DNA of 41,556 bases from JBDTES01 sp039922435. GTDB taxonomy: Bacteria; Patescibacteriota; Saccharimonadia; Saccharimonadales; UBA4665. Shown one piece after another: positions 15,132-22,783 of the stretch. Made by a program: the position numbers and the translations under genes. Numbering within the stretch: the stretch's first letter is position 1; each line of letters begins with the position of its first letter. The notes under the pieces were generated by a model. The model saw only the letters and a program-made list of their open reading frames with translations. It ran no database searches and was not told the DNA's origin. The stretch covers positions 1 to 41,556 of the forward strand of contig JBDTES010000016.1 of the NCBI GenBank assembly GCA_039922435.1. The letters are read 5' to 3'.

Positions 15132-16674
15132 ACCGATCGATAGGTTGCTAGACAAAATTACCAGCTACCGACTAATGCTGTATTATCTGGCTGGCTTGCT
15201 GCTAGCAGCTGTGGTTTTAAGTCTAGCTGGCGATATTCAGTACAATCCTCTAGCTATCATCGCTTCGGTCATAGTCTTAGCCGCTACCAGCTGGGCTGTA
15301 AACATAATATTTGCTCGTATCTTTAAAGCCCCAACTAACAACGAATCATGGCTAATAACCGCCCTAATATTGGCACTAATTATTACTCCAAAATTCGGTA
15401 TCTACAATATTACATTCCTAATTGTGGCAGCTGGACTAGCTATGGCCTCCAAGTATATCCTAACCATCAAAAACACTCACATTTTTAACCCAGCAGCCAT
15501 TGCTGTAACACTAACAGCCCTCGGGCCGCACCAAAATGCTAGTTGGTGGATTGGTACGGCCGTGTTAGTCCCATTTGTAATCATTGGCGGGCTGCTACTC
15601 ACGCGTAAAATTCATCGTGGGCCAATGGTCGCAAGCTTTTTTGGGGCGGTTTTGGTAGCTACAGTAATCTACAGTCTACTGGGAGATAGCTCAATCACCG
15701 AGAGCTTACACCGAGCATTACTTGGTTCACCAGTCCTCTTTCTCGGCTTCGTTATGTTAACCGAACCCCTGACTTCACCGTCAACTCGTAACAAGCAAGT
15801 GTGGTACGCCGTACTAGTCGGTGCACTTTTGCCACCACAGATCCGTATCCTTAATTTCTACCCTTCACCAGAGTTTAGTCTCATTATCGGTAACATCTTC
15901 TCGGCCATAGTCAGCCCCAAGATACGATTATTCCCGGCACTGAAAAGTAAAGCTCGTATAGCAACTAACGTAATCGACTTTACATTTACGCCAGGGCAGA
16001 AACTAGCCTACAAGCCCGGCCAATTTATGGAATGGACACTGCCACATAAGGCTGTCGATAGCCGTGGTAACCGCCGTTACTTTAGCCTAGCATCGTCACC
16101 AACCGAACCAGATTTACGGCTGGGTATTAAATTTAATAAACCAGGCAGTAGTTACAAGCAGGCTATGCTGAGCTTAAAAAATGGGGTACCGATTGTCGCA
16201 GCCCAAGTTGCCGGTGATTTTACCCTACCCAAAGACACGGACCAGAAGCTGGTCTTTATTGCTGGGGGCATTGGCATAACCCCGTTCCGTAGCATGATCA
16301 AATACCTATGCGACACTAATGAACGGCGCGATATAATCTTAATCTACGCCGCCCGTAGCCAAGACGAACTGGCCTATCAACCAATATTTGAGACCGCCCG
16401 CCAGCAACTTGGTATTTCGACCCACTACATTTTATCTAGCGTCCGCGGCAAACTCCCCAATTTTGTCCACTCGGGCCATGTCAGCGCTAAAACAATTCAG
16501 GAACTCATACCCGATTATATCGAGCGCAACTTTTATATCTCCGGTAGTCAACTAATGGTTGCGTCCATTCAACACAGCTTGGCTGAGCTAAACGTCCCCA
16601 GACGCCATATCAAACTAGACCGCTTCCCGGGGTACACCAAAGTCAAACAACCACCCAAAAAGATCGTAACTTAG
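15124..16674 (+). CDS. NqrB/RnfD-like membrane protein fused to FNR-like reductase, copy B
   Basis: A 516-aa paralogue of the protein at 10690. The membrane half keeps the same motifs (SWLITALILALIITPKFG, IFNPAAIAVTLTAL, VMLTEPLTSPS). The reductase half keeps the FAD site (YKPGQFMEW, RRYFSLASSP) and the NAD(P) site (GGIGITPFRSM, YISGSQLMV). It has a basic 11-residue C-terminal extension after FPGY that copy A lacks. Start ATG 15124 overlaps apbE by 8 nt (ATGTTTGA) and aligns with the N-terminus of copy A (LLDKITSYRLMLYYL versus FLDKITMYKLVLYYL). It ends 26 nt from the convergent gene on the other strand. Confidence 0.85.
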   Translation: MFEPIDRLLDKITSYRLMLYYLAGLLLAAVVLSLAGDIQYNPLAIIASVIVLAATSWAVNIIFARIFKAPTNNESWLITALILALIITPKFGIYNITFLIVAAGLAMASKYILTIKNTHIFNPAAIAVTLTALGPHQNASWWIGTAVLVPFVIIGGLLLTRKIHRGPMVASFFGAVLVATVIYSLLGDSSITESLHRALLGSPVLFLGFVMLTEPLTSPSTRNKQVWYAVLVGALLPPQIRILNFYPSPEFSLIIGNIFSAIVSPKIRLFPALKSKARIATNVIDFTFTPGQKLAYKPGQFMEWTLPHKAVDSRGNRRYFSLASSPTEPDLRLGIKFNKPGSSYKQAMLSLKNGVPIVAAQVAGDFTLPKDTDQKLVFIAGGIGITPFRSMIKYLCDTNERRDIILIYAARSQDELAYQPIFETARQQLGISTHYILSSVRGKLPNFVHSGHVSAKTIQELIPDYIERNFYISGSQLMVASIQHSLAELNVPRRHIKLDRFPGYTKVKQPPKKIVT

Positions 16675-16700
16675 CCATCGCAAAAAATACCTAAATATGA

Positions 16701-17348
16701 CTAATAATCAGCCGGGAAGTCGTACTTCGACGGGATAGGACTGGGTAATTCCTGCGTTGTTCCGTACGCCACGACAATCTCTTCATACTGCTTAAGAACT
16801 GGACCACGAGGGTCTCCGGAATATAACTTACCGTTTAGGAATACTTCTATAGTCTTATCACTGTCGGTCTGGTAGGCTCCAATTCGTTTTCCAGTAAAAT
16901 CTACTCCCCAGATATCGAAGAACTGGCCGAGTGTGAATGTTCGCACTCTCTCAGGTTGAATATGGAGAACACCACTCGTATCGTATGTATGAATAGCCGC
17001 AATTAAATTATCTTTCATATTAATACCAACATATGGAGGTATCTCGACTGGCTTACCGTCGATATAGATATCAACGTGTGGGTGGATATGAAGGGCTGTG
17101 CCGATAGTTTTAAGTTCAGGGAGACCCATAGCCCGCAGTCGCTCCGATAAATGGTCAGTGTCAGCCGACCACGGTGTCTCACTATTCTGGATGTCTGAGA
17201 GTGTCCCAGGGGCAGGGGATTTCGCCACCACTTCTGGGGCTTTATTAGAAAAAACGTGGCCCCAAAGGAGAACGACGGCGATTACTACTAGAACAGCAGC
17301 GAGAGTCCCTGCCCATCTAGACGCATTCTTAACTGCCAATTCGCTCAT
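16701..17348 (-). CDS. Membrane-anchored His-x-His protein, possible metal binder
   Basis: A 215-aa protein with one N-terminal membrane span (about residues 13-30) and an extracytosolic domain. The domain carries LHIHPHVDIYIDGK (His87, 89, 91), IHTYDTSGVLHI (His120, His129) and RTFTLGQFFDIWGVDF, then DSDKTIEVFLNGK. I have seen similar sequences as conserved hypotheticals in CPR and archaea, but no function is known to me; the His pattern and the neighbouring copper genes suggest metal binding. The frame extends 49 codons further, but the ATG at 17348 is preferred: TATAGA lies 7 nt upstream and the hydrophobic span then starts at a normal position. A related protein is encoded at 19643. Confidence 0.72.
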   Translation of the reverse strand: MSELAVKNASRWAGTLAAVLVVIAVVLLWGHVFSNKAPEVVAKSPAPGTLSDIQNSETPWSADTDHLSERLRAMGLPELKTIGTALHIHPHVDIYIDGKPVEIPPYVGINMKDNLIAAIHTYDTSGVLHIQPERVRTFTLGQFFDIWGVDFTGKRIGAYQTDSDKTIEVFLNGKLYSGDPRGPVLKQYEEIVVAYGTTQELPSPIPSKYDFPADY

Positions 17349-17945
17349 ATATACTTCTATAGTATCACACCAAAAAGCCTGGAATAGTTTAGCTAATCTA
17401 AATATTGGCCACGCTAAGAGTTGTGACAGAATCCTTTTTCTATCAACAGATACTGATTTTAAACGGTAAGAATTAGGATGTGCACACATCATCAATTGGA
17501 ATTAATCACTCTAAGGAGCGTAAGATATCAAATAACATGAAGCCTAATTAAACCAAGTACTATTATCTTCTCGTGCTTGCTTTGTTTGTATTATAGTGTA
17601 TAATATAACTATGTTACGAGCGTATAGTAGATTGAGTAGAGGGTAGGCTGTAATGCCAACGAATTATGCCACCCACTATTTCAGCACTTTCAATGACAAG
17701 ATTAAGTCTAAAGTCTGATATAGCAAATACTTATTAGTATTGAATCAGATATTATAGTTGTCGCAACGAACTGCGACACATATCCGCCACAATACTTCAC
17801 TTGGCCCCACGTAGCTACTGTAAGGTCTCCCAGAAATCACCTAAGACACTCATAAGGAAAGCTTGTGCTGACACTTTAAAAACTATGTTGAGCAAATAAT
17901 ATGTCGAGATAATTATTATCTAAACAAGGACTATCGGAGTAAGAC
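17349..17945. other. 597-nt region with a promoter, micro-ORF and hairpin
   Basis: No conventional gene. A promoter-like CTTGCT (17576-17581), 17 bp, TATAAT (17599-17604) is followed 6 nt later by an 11-codon frame (17611-17646, MLRAYSRLSRG). A 22-codon frame follows at 17653-17718. A 7-bp hairpin TGTCGCA/TGCGACA lies at 17759-17778. A 15-bp palindrome lies near the 3' end. This could be a small RNA or a long regulated leader for the gene at 17946. I cannot tell whether the micro-ORFs are translated. Confidence 0.45.
17907..17921. promoter_or_regulatory. Fur-family-like 7-1-7 box
   Basis: AGATAATTATTATCT is a perfect palindrome. It matches the 7-1-7 Fur box TGATAATnATTATCA described for Firmicutes at all positions except the outermost pair, and the PerR box less well. 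It sits 25 nt before the GTG start at 17946, in the expected promoter region. No Fur/PerR gene is in the window. Confidence 0.45.
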
Positions 17946-18770
17946 GTGCTGAGAATTACTATTTACAATACAATCGATTGCGGCTTCTGTCAGTTACTCA
18001 AGAGCTACCTTCAATCTAATAACATTCACTATGATGAGAAATTGGTAGACAATAACCCATTACTCGTACAAGAGATATTTGATAATAGTGGACAACTGAG
18101 CGTGCCATTTACTCTTATCCAAAAAGAGGATGACAGCGAAGTAAAGATCTTGGGTTTTGACAAGCCAAAACTTGATGAAATTTTAGGGTTAAATAGCGTA
18201 AAACCAGACACCATGAGACGACGCACCAATTTTACTACTATCCGTATAGTCGCTTCGGTGTTAGGCCGACCAAAATACGCCTTGGCGGCAGTCCTATCAG
18301 GTTTTATAGTGCTAGGTCTGCTGGTATGGCTTCTTCAGTTCCCAACTCTCTCTTACATATTCAGCCAACAGTTTATACCAGTTAGCGAAAAACTTAGCTT
18401 TTTCTTCAGTGGCTACGTCAGCTCGTTTCAATCTTTTTTTAATAACCCTATCGCAGCGACAAGAATTATTTTCTCGGTATTGGCTGGCATTAACGTTGCT
18501 TTATATATCTCCACCCGGCAACATAGTCAAGTCGTTAGGGCGCGCAAAGGCTTCGGTGGATTTTCGGCCGCCCTATTTGGTTCAGGCTGTGCGACCTGTG
18601 GTACCTCTCTAATCTCACCGCTTCTAGCTGGGGTCGGTGCAGGCACTGCTGTCGGTATAGGTGTAGCAATAGGCAGTATTGGCAACCTTCTGGGTATTGC
18701 CCTGATACTGTATTCCATTAATAGCTACGGTAAAAGATTATCCTACGATTCAACGTGTCAGAGCCAATAA
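17946..18770 (+). CDS. Glutaredoxin domain fused to a polytopic membrane domain with CATC motif
   Basis: A 274-aa fusion. Residues 1-80 look like a glutaredoxin: ITIYNTIDCGFC (Cys12, Cys15) and the cis-Pro segment SVPFTLI. After a linker there are about four membrane spans (about residues 113-133, 170-190, 203-225 and 228-255), with a second dithiol FGSGCATCGTSLISPLL (Cys215, Cys218) inside or beside a membrane span. The two CxxC centres suggest thiol/disulfide exchange across or within the membrane, or metal handling; I know no characterised homologue. The GTG start is chosen because GGAG (17936-17939) is correctly spaced. Hairpin arms AACCTTA/TAAGGTT (18769-18796) follow the stop codon. Confidence 0.68.
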   Translation: MLRITIYNTIDCGFCQLLKSYLQSNNIHYDEKLVDNNPLLVQEIFDNSGQLSVPFTLIQKEDDSEVKILGFDKPKLDEILGLNSVKPDTMRRRTNFTTIRIVASVLGRPKYALAAVLSGFIVLGLLVWLLQFPTLSYIFSQQFIPVSEKLSFFFSGYVSSFQSFFNNPIAATRIIFSVLAGINVALYISTRQHSQVVRARKGFGGFSAALFGSGCATCGTSLISPLLAGVGAGTAVGIGVAIGSIGNLLGIALILYSINSYGKRLSYDSTCQSQ

Positions 18771-18912
18771 CCTTAGCATCAACGGTACTTAAGGTTGATA
18801 AGCTTTAAGGTATATTAAGCCTTACAGTAATCAAATTATAAAAATCTTTAACAAGGTCACTCTAAGTAACCCTAGTATGGCTTGCTTAGTATTATAATCA
18901 TTTAAAGCTACG

Positions 18913-18942
18913 TTGACATGATACCCTAGGGGGGTATATCAT
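18913..18942 (+). promoter_or_regulatory. csoR-type promoter with CsoR-like operator in the spacer
   Basis: TTGACA (18913-18918), 18 bp, TATCAT (18937-18942), then 6 nt to the ATG. Between the boxes lies the inverted repeat ATACCC-TAGGG-GGGTAT (18921-18937), the G/C-tract palindrome form typical of CsoR operators. A bound repressor would block polymerase, so the operon should be autoregulated. Confidence 0.82.
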
Positions 18943-18948
18943 ATATAT

Positions 18949-19236
18949 ATGATTATAGATTTAAAACAACGAGCATTGCACAGAGCCAAGATACTTGAGG
19001 GTCAAATGCGCGGCTTGCAAAAGATGATCAATAGCGAAGAATATTGCATGGATATCCTAACTCAAAGTCTGGCCATTCAAAAATCTATCGGCTCACTTAA
19101 CAAACTTATTCTAGAAAACCACGTCCGAACTCATATTAAGGAGAATCTTGGTTCAAAATCTGTGATAGCTCAAGAAAAAGCAGTCGAGGAGCTGCTTAAC
19201 CTGTACAGTTTGACGAATATTAAAAGCAATAGTTAG
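18949..19236 (+). CDS. CsoR/RcnR-family metal-sensing repressor
   Basis: A 95-aa all-helical repressor of the CsoR/RcnR (DUF156) family; metal binding releases it from DNA. Copper-sensing CsoR uses Cys-His-Cys; this protein has Cys33 (EEYCMDIL), His58 and His62 (ENHVRTHI). That Cys-His-His set and its spacing (25 and 4) match C35-H60-H64 of the nickel/cobalt sensor RcnR, although the N-terminal His of RcnR is absent. The operon it heads encodes a CopB-like ATPase, so copper or silver is the most likely signal. The start is leaderless (TATCAT 6 nt upstream). It is the first gene of a five-gene run to 22579. Confidence 0.88.
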   Translation: MIIDLKQRALHRAKILEGQMRGLQKMINSEEYCMDILTQSLAIQKSIGSLNKLILENHVRTHIKENLGSKSVIAQEKAVEELLNLYSLTNIKSNS

Positions 19237-19248
19237 TCAGGAGAATTT

Positions 19249-19518
19249 ATGAATTATTTTGGACACACAGGTAACGACGAATACAACATGATGAACGGTT
19301 GGGGCGGTAATTCGACAGGCTACAGCCCATGGGGTTGGCTACTAATGTTCGTGATAATGGTATTAGTTATTCTAGGTATTATATTACTAATTCGTTACGC
19401 TACGAATAACCAGGCAAATAAGAACAGCTCCGATGCTCTAGACATATTGAAACAACGATATGCCAAAGGCGATATAACCAAAAAGCAATTTGATGAGATG
19501 AAGCAAGATATAAAGTAA
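19249..19518 (+). CDS. Small membrane protein with SHOCT domain
   Basis: An 89-aa protein. It has a Gly/Asn/His/Met-containing N-terminus (MNYFGHTGNDEYNMMNGWGG), one membrane span at about residues 28-48, and a C-terminal SHOCT domain (ALDILKQRYAKGDITKKQFDEMKQDI). SHOCT is a short oligomerisation-type domain often found in small membrane proteins next to metal-efflux genes. The Met/His-bearing N-terminus could contact copper on the outer face; this is inference. AGGAGA precedes the ATG by 8 nt, so this internal operon gene uses Shine-Dalgarno initiation. It lies 12 nt after the repressor gene. Confidence 0.82.
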   Translation: MNYFGHTGNDEYNMMNGWGGNSTGYSPWGWLLMFVIMVLVILGIILLIRYATNNQANKNSSDALDILKQRYAKGDITKKQFDEMKQDIK

Positions 19519-19539
19519 GCAGTAATCGGAGGTATTAAT

Positions 19540-19641
19540 ATGGACTTAACCAAAAATAAGCTAGCAAAACAGACAAAACCTGATTATTGGGGAGTGACTA
19601 GCTGGCTAGGTACTCGACTGAAGCTTGGACGTTATAAATAA
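19540..19641 (+). CDS. 33-aa conserved-looking small protein
   Basis: The frame ATG 19540 to TAA 19641 encodes MDLTKNKLAKQTKPDYWG, then VTSWLGTRLKLGRYK. It is basic and not hydrophobic enough for a membrane span. Support for translation comes from a strong Shine-Dalgarno GGAGG about 8 nt before the ATG (CGGAGGTATTAATATG), its place in the copper operon, and the next gene starting 1 nt after its stop. I recognise no family. It may be a small accessory protein, or serve only to couple translation to the next gene. Confidence 0.55.
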   Translation: MDLTKNKLAKQTKPDYWGVTSWLGTRLKLGRYK

Positions 19642-19642
19642 A

Positions 19643-20449
19643 ATGCTAAAAGTTAAATTATCATCACGCAGAAAATTACTAATTTACGGAGTCGGCACCG
19701 TCCTTAGTTTAATTATTCTGGCGGGTGGATGGTATGGCTATGTCTATGCCTCGACACCTGCACACATTCGAAAACCATCATATCAACACTACCACTTCCG
19801 TACCCAAATCGTGGTTGACGACAAAGCGGTAGACTTTTCGAAGGCCAAGTTTCAGAAGGAGTCCGATGCAAACGCTACGACTTGTAGCGCGGCAGTAGGC
19901 AGTGCACCGATCGATTTCCACGACAAAATGGATCAACTGACTCACGTTCATTGGAGTGGTATGACCGGTGGCGAATTCTTGAAAGACTTTGGCTGGAATT
20001 ACATCGGTGGAAATGATGGAATCCTGGGGCAACGATTCGACACTGGTCTAAAACCAAGCTCAGTAAATATTTACGGCAAACTGCTACCTACTGTACCCAA
20101 AAATACTAATTTCTATATATACACAGGCGACAAGGATCATTACCAATCAAAGAGGTGGAATGACTTTTTGAATCAAGATCTCGAGTCGTTTTTCGGTAAA
20201 CAAAGTAATATTGGACACAGCCAAGAAGTTTCGTTTAACGTTTCGAATTGGCTGTTTCCGAAAGCCACTGCTCATGGTGAGGTCATCGATGAACATGCTT
20301 CAAACAAGTCCGAAGAAGAACTGACACGCATCAATAACGTAGTAGGCAATGTAGTCATTTTTGCGCAGCAGAATAAACCAACCAATGCGCAAGTGAAAGC
20401 CAAGTTAAATAACTTAGTGCCACTACACGAGAGTAGCTGCGGAGACTAG
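19643..20449 (+). CDS. Membrane-anchored His-x-His protein of the copper operon
   Basis: A 268-aa protein. It has a basic N-terminus, one membrane span (about residues 11-30) and a large extracytosolic domain with HYH (49-51), His93, THVHW (His101, His103), GGEFLKDFGWN and two Cys (Cys81 and one near the C-terminus, ESSCGD). The order HxH - VVDDK - H.H..G - GEFL..FGW parallels HIHPH - IDGK - H...SG - LGQFF..WGV of the protein at 16701-17348, so I consider them distant homologues. A role in binding or handing over copper outside the membrane is inferred from context. An in-frame TTG at 19625 overlaps the previous gene and is less likely. Confidence 0.68.
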   Translation: MLKVKLSSRRKLLIYGVGTVLSLIILAGGWYGYVYASTPAHIRKPSYQHYHFRTQIVVDDKAVDFSKAKFQKESDANATTCSAAVGSAPIDFHDKMDQLTHVHWSGMTGGEFLKDFGWNYIGGNDGILGQRFDTGLKPSSVNIYGKLLPTVPKNTNFYIYTGDKDHYQSKRWNDFLNQDLESFFGKQSNIGHSQEVSFNVSNWLFPKATAHGEVIDEHASNKSEEELTRINNVVGNVVIFAQQNKPTNAQVKAKLNNLVPLHESSCGD

Positions 20450-20452
20450 CCA

Positions 20453-22579
20453 ATGCAACATTCACGGCCCAACCATAGCAATCATGCCTTAAAAATATAT
20501 GCATGTCCGATGCATCCGGAAGTCACTTCCGATAAGCCAGGGATGTGCCCGAAATGTCATATGGCGCTAGAGAAAACAGTGGTGAAGGATAGCGATCCTC
20601 AGGGGCACGACGAACACGCTGGACATAATCCAAATATGTTCAAGCAAAAGTTTTGGTTGAGCCTGATCCTTACGATCCCAGCAATGCTATTTTCTGGTGC
20701 AATTCAAAACTGGTTAGGTTTTGATCTAAGTTTTAGCGGTAGCCAGTATATCCCAGCTATTTTCGGTACAATAATCTTCCTCTACGGTGGCTTAGTCTTT
20801 CTCAGAAGCGCTCGTGGTGAGATCGCAGCTCGTCGGCCGGGTATGATGACACTGATCTCGATGGCGATTATTGTTGCCTTTGGTTACAGCCTAGCGGTGG
20901 CGCTCAAACTTGTCGAGGGCATGGATTTTTGGTGGGAATTGGCAAGCCTAGTTACGATTATGTTGCTCGGTCACTGGCTCGAAATGGCATCGATAGCAAA
21001 TGCCCAAGGCGCACTTGGCGAACTAGCCAAACTTTTGCCCGACGAAGCTGAGCTATTAACCAGAAGTGGTAGCCAAATGGTTTCGGTGAGTGAGCTGAAA
21101 GTAGGAGACGAAATCTTAGTCCGTCCAGGTGGTCAAATACCCATAGATGGGGTAGTCAAAAAAGGCGAGTCTCAGATTGATGAGTCGATGTTAACTGGTG
21201 AATCTAAAAACGTCAAAAAGTCGATTGGCGCAAACGTGACCGGCGGCACAATTAATAAGACCGGCGCACTAACAATTACGGTTAAAAAGGTTGGTGACGA
21301 TACGACGCTGGCCGGCATTATGAAAATGGTTGACGAAGCTCAATCTAGCAAGTCAAAGACCCAGATATTGGCCGATCGGGCAGCTTTTTATCTAACCTTT
21401 GTGGCGCTTGGAGCGGCACTCATATCGGCTATCGCTTGGTGGATTGCCGGCGAATCTGGCAGCTTTATATTACAGCGCGTCGTCACCGTGCTGATCATCG
21501 CTTGTCCGCACGCCCTGGGCCTCGCCATCCCACTAGTTACGGCTATTTCAACAACCTTGGCGGCCAAGAACGGTATCTTGATTAAACAGCGCGTGGCGCT
21601 TGAAACCGCTCGCAATATCGACGTCGTACTATTTGATAAAACCGGTACCCTAACCAAGGGCGAGCAGGGAGTTGTCGATGTCATTATGGTAGATAAGACA
21701 ATAAACAGAGGACAATTGTTAGCCCGAGCCGCTGCTGTCGAACATCAATCAGAACACCCAATAGCCAAGGCCATCGTAGAAGCTTCCAACAAAAAAGCTT
21801 ATCAACTCCTAAAAGCCACTGGTTTTAACTCGTTACCCGGCCGTGGCGCTAGAGCTAAAGTCGACGGAGATATAGTCTACGTCGGTGGGCCAGGACTACT
21901 CAAAGAACTAGGGGTAGAGCTTTCGGCAAACTTATCCGGCCAAGCCAGCCAAGCCTCAAATGAAGGCAAAACCGTTGTTTTCGTGACCTCGAACAAGAAG
22001 GTCGAGGGCGCCATCATGCTAGCTGATGTTATCCGTGATGAGTCCAAACAGGCTGTCAGGCAGCTGCACGAAGCCGGCAAACGTGTCGCAATACTAACCG
22101 GTGACAGCCAAGGTGTAGCAGCTTGGGTAGCTAGGGAACTAGGTATCACAGAATACTTCGCCGAAGTTTTGCCAGGCAACAAAGCCAGCAAGGTCAAAGA
22201 GCTCCAGAGCGATGGTATCAAGGTTGCAATGGTCGGCGATGGTATCAACGACGCACCGGCACTCGCCCAGGCCGATATAGGTATTGCAATTGGTGCTGGC
22301 ACCGATGTAGCTATCGAATCAGCCGGTATCGTGCTTGCTTCTAGCGATCCGCGTGGCGTCGCTAAAACTATCAAATTATCGAAAATTACTTACCGCAAAA
22401 TGCAGCAAAACTTAGCTTGGGCGACTGGCTACAACGCATTAGCAATTCCGTTGGCCGCTGGCGTCTTGTCGCCAATCGGCTTCACACTGTCGCCGGCTGT
22501 CGGGGCCGTACTGATGTCGATCTCAACAATCGTAGTCGCTCTAAACGCCCAACTGTTAAGGAAGATCAGACTATCTTAA
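20453..22579 (+). CDS. copB: CopB-like P1B-type heavy-metal ATPase (CPH motif)
   Basis: A 708-aa P-type ATPase that pumps metal ions out at the cost of ATP. The N-terminus is His-rich and contains the heavy-metal-binding domain ACPMHPEV...PGMCPKCHM (Cys18, Cys32, Cys35), then HDEHAGHN. The ion-path motif is CPH (Cys351-Pro-His353) instead of the CPC of CopA, which defines the CopB-type group (Cu/Ag). Other signatures: TGES in the actuator domain, the phosphorylated Asp395 in DKTGTLTKG, SEHP in the nucleotide-binding domain, and GDGINDAPAL. It starts 3 nt after the preceding gene, behind GGAG. The gene symbol is by family resemblance. Confidence 0.92.
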   Translation: MQHSRPNHSNHALKIYACPMHPEVTSDKPGMCPKCHMALEKTVVKDSDPQGHDEHAGHNPNMFKQKFWLSLILTIPAMLFSGAIQNWLGFDLSFSGSQYIPAIFGTIIFLYGGLVFLRSARGEIAARRPGMMTLISMAIIVAFGYSLAVALKLVEGMDFWWELASLVTIMLLGHWLEMASIANAQGALGELAKLLPDEAELLTRSGSQMVSVSELKVGDEILVRPGGQIPIDGVVKKGESQIDESMLTGESKNVKKSIGANVTGGTINKTGALTITVKKVGDDTTLAGIMKMVDEAQSSKSKTQILADRAAFYLTFVALGAALISAIAWWIAGESGSFILQRVVTVLIIACPHALGLAIPLVTAISTTLAAKNGILIKQRVALETARNIDVVLFDKTGTLTKGEQGVVDVIMVDKTINRGQLLARAAAVEHQSEHPIAKAIVEASNKKAYQLLKATGFNSLPGRGARAKVDGDIVYVGGPGLLKELGVELSANLSGQASQASNEGKTVVFVTSNKKVEGAIMLADVIRDESKQAVRQLHEAGKRVAILTGDSQGVAAWVARELGITEYFAEVLPGNKASKVKELQSDGIKVAMVGDGINDAPALAQADIGIAIGAGTDVAIESAGIVLASSDPRGVAKTIKLSKITYRKMQQNLAWATGYNALAIPLAAGVLSPIGFTLSPAVGAVLMSISTIVVALNAQLLRKIRLS

Positions 22580-22653
22580 AAATACGTATCGACCCATATA
22601 ATTAATCAAAGCTGTAAATAGCTGGGCAGACACTAGTCTTACGTTAAATAACT

Positions 22654-22672
22654 ACCTTTTATGTAAAAAGGT
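22654..22672. terminator. Possible hairpin terminator after the copper operon
   Basis: ACCTTTT/AAAAGGT around ATGTA, 75 nt after the ATPase stop codon. There is no T-run on the plus strand after the stem, so efficiency is doubtful. Confidence 0.35.
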
Positions 22673-22783
22673 TGAAACATTCTAACTACGCCACTTCTAT
22701 AGTAATTAAACGTTATGAGCTGGATGTAAAACTAGATTTAAATACTTTAAGAGTGAGCATCTTTGTTTTGTTATACTGGTTGG

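Noticed and set aside
21877..22374. 165-aa open frame antisense to the CopB-like ATPase
   Set aside because: The sense strand encodes conserved P-type ATPase motifs; the antisense product is a low-complexity Ser/Ala/Pro shadow.
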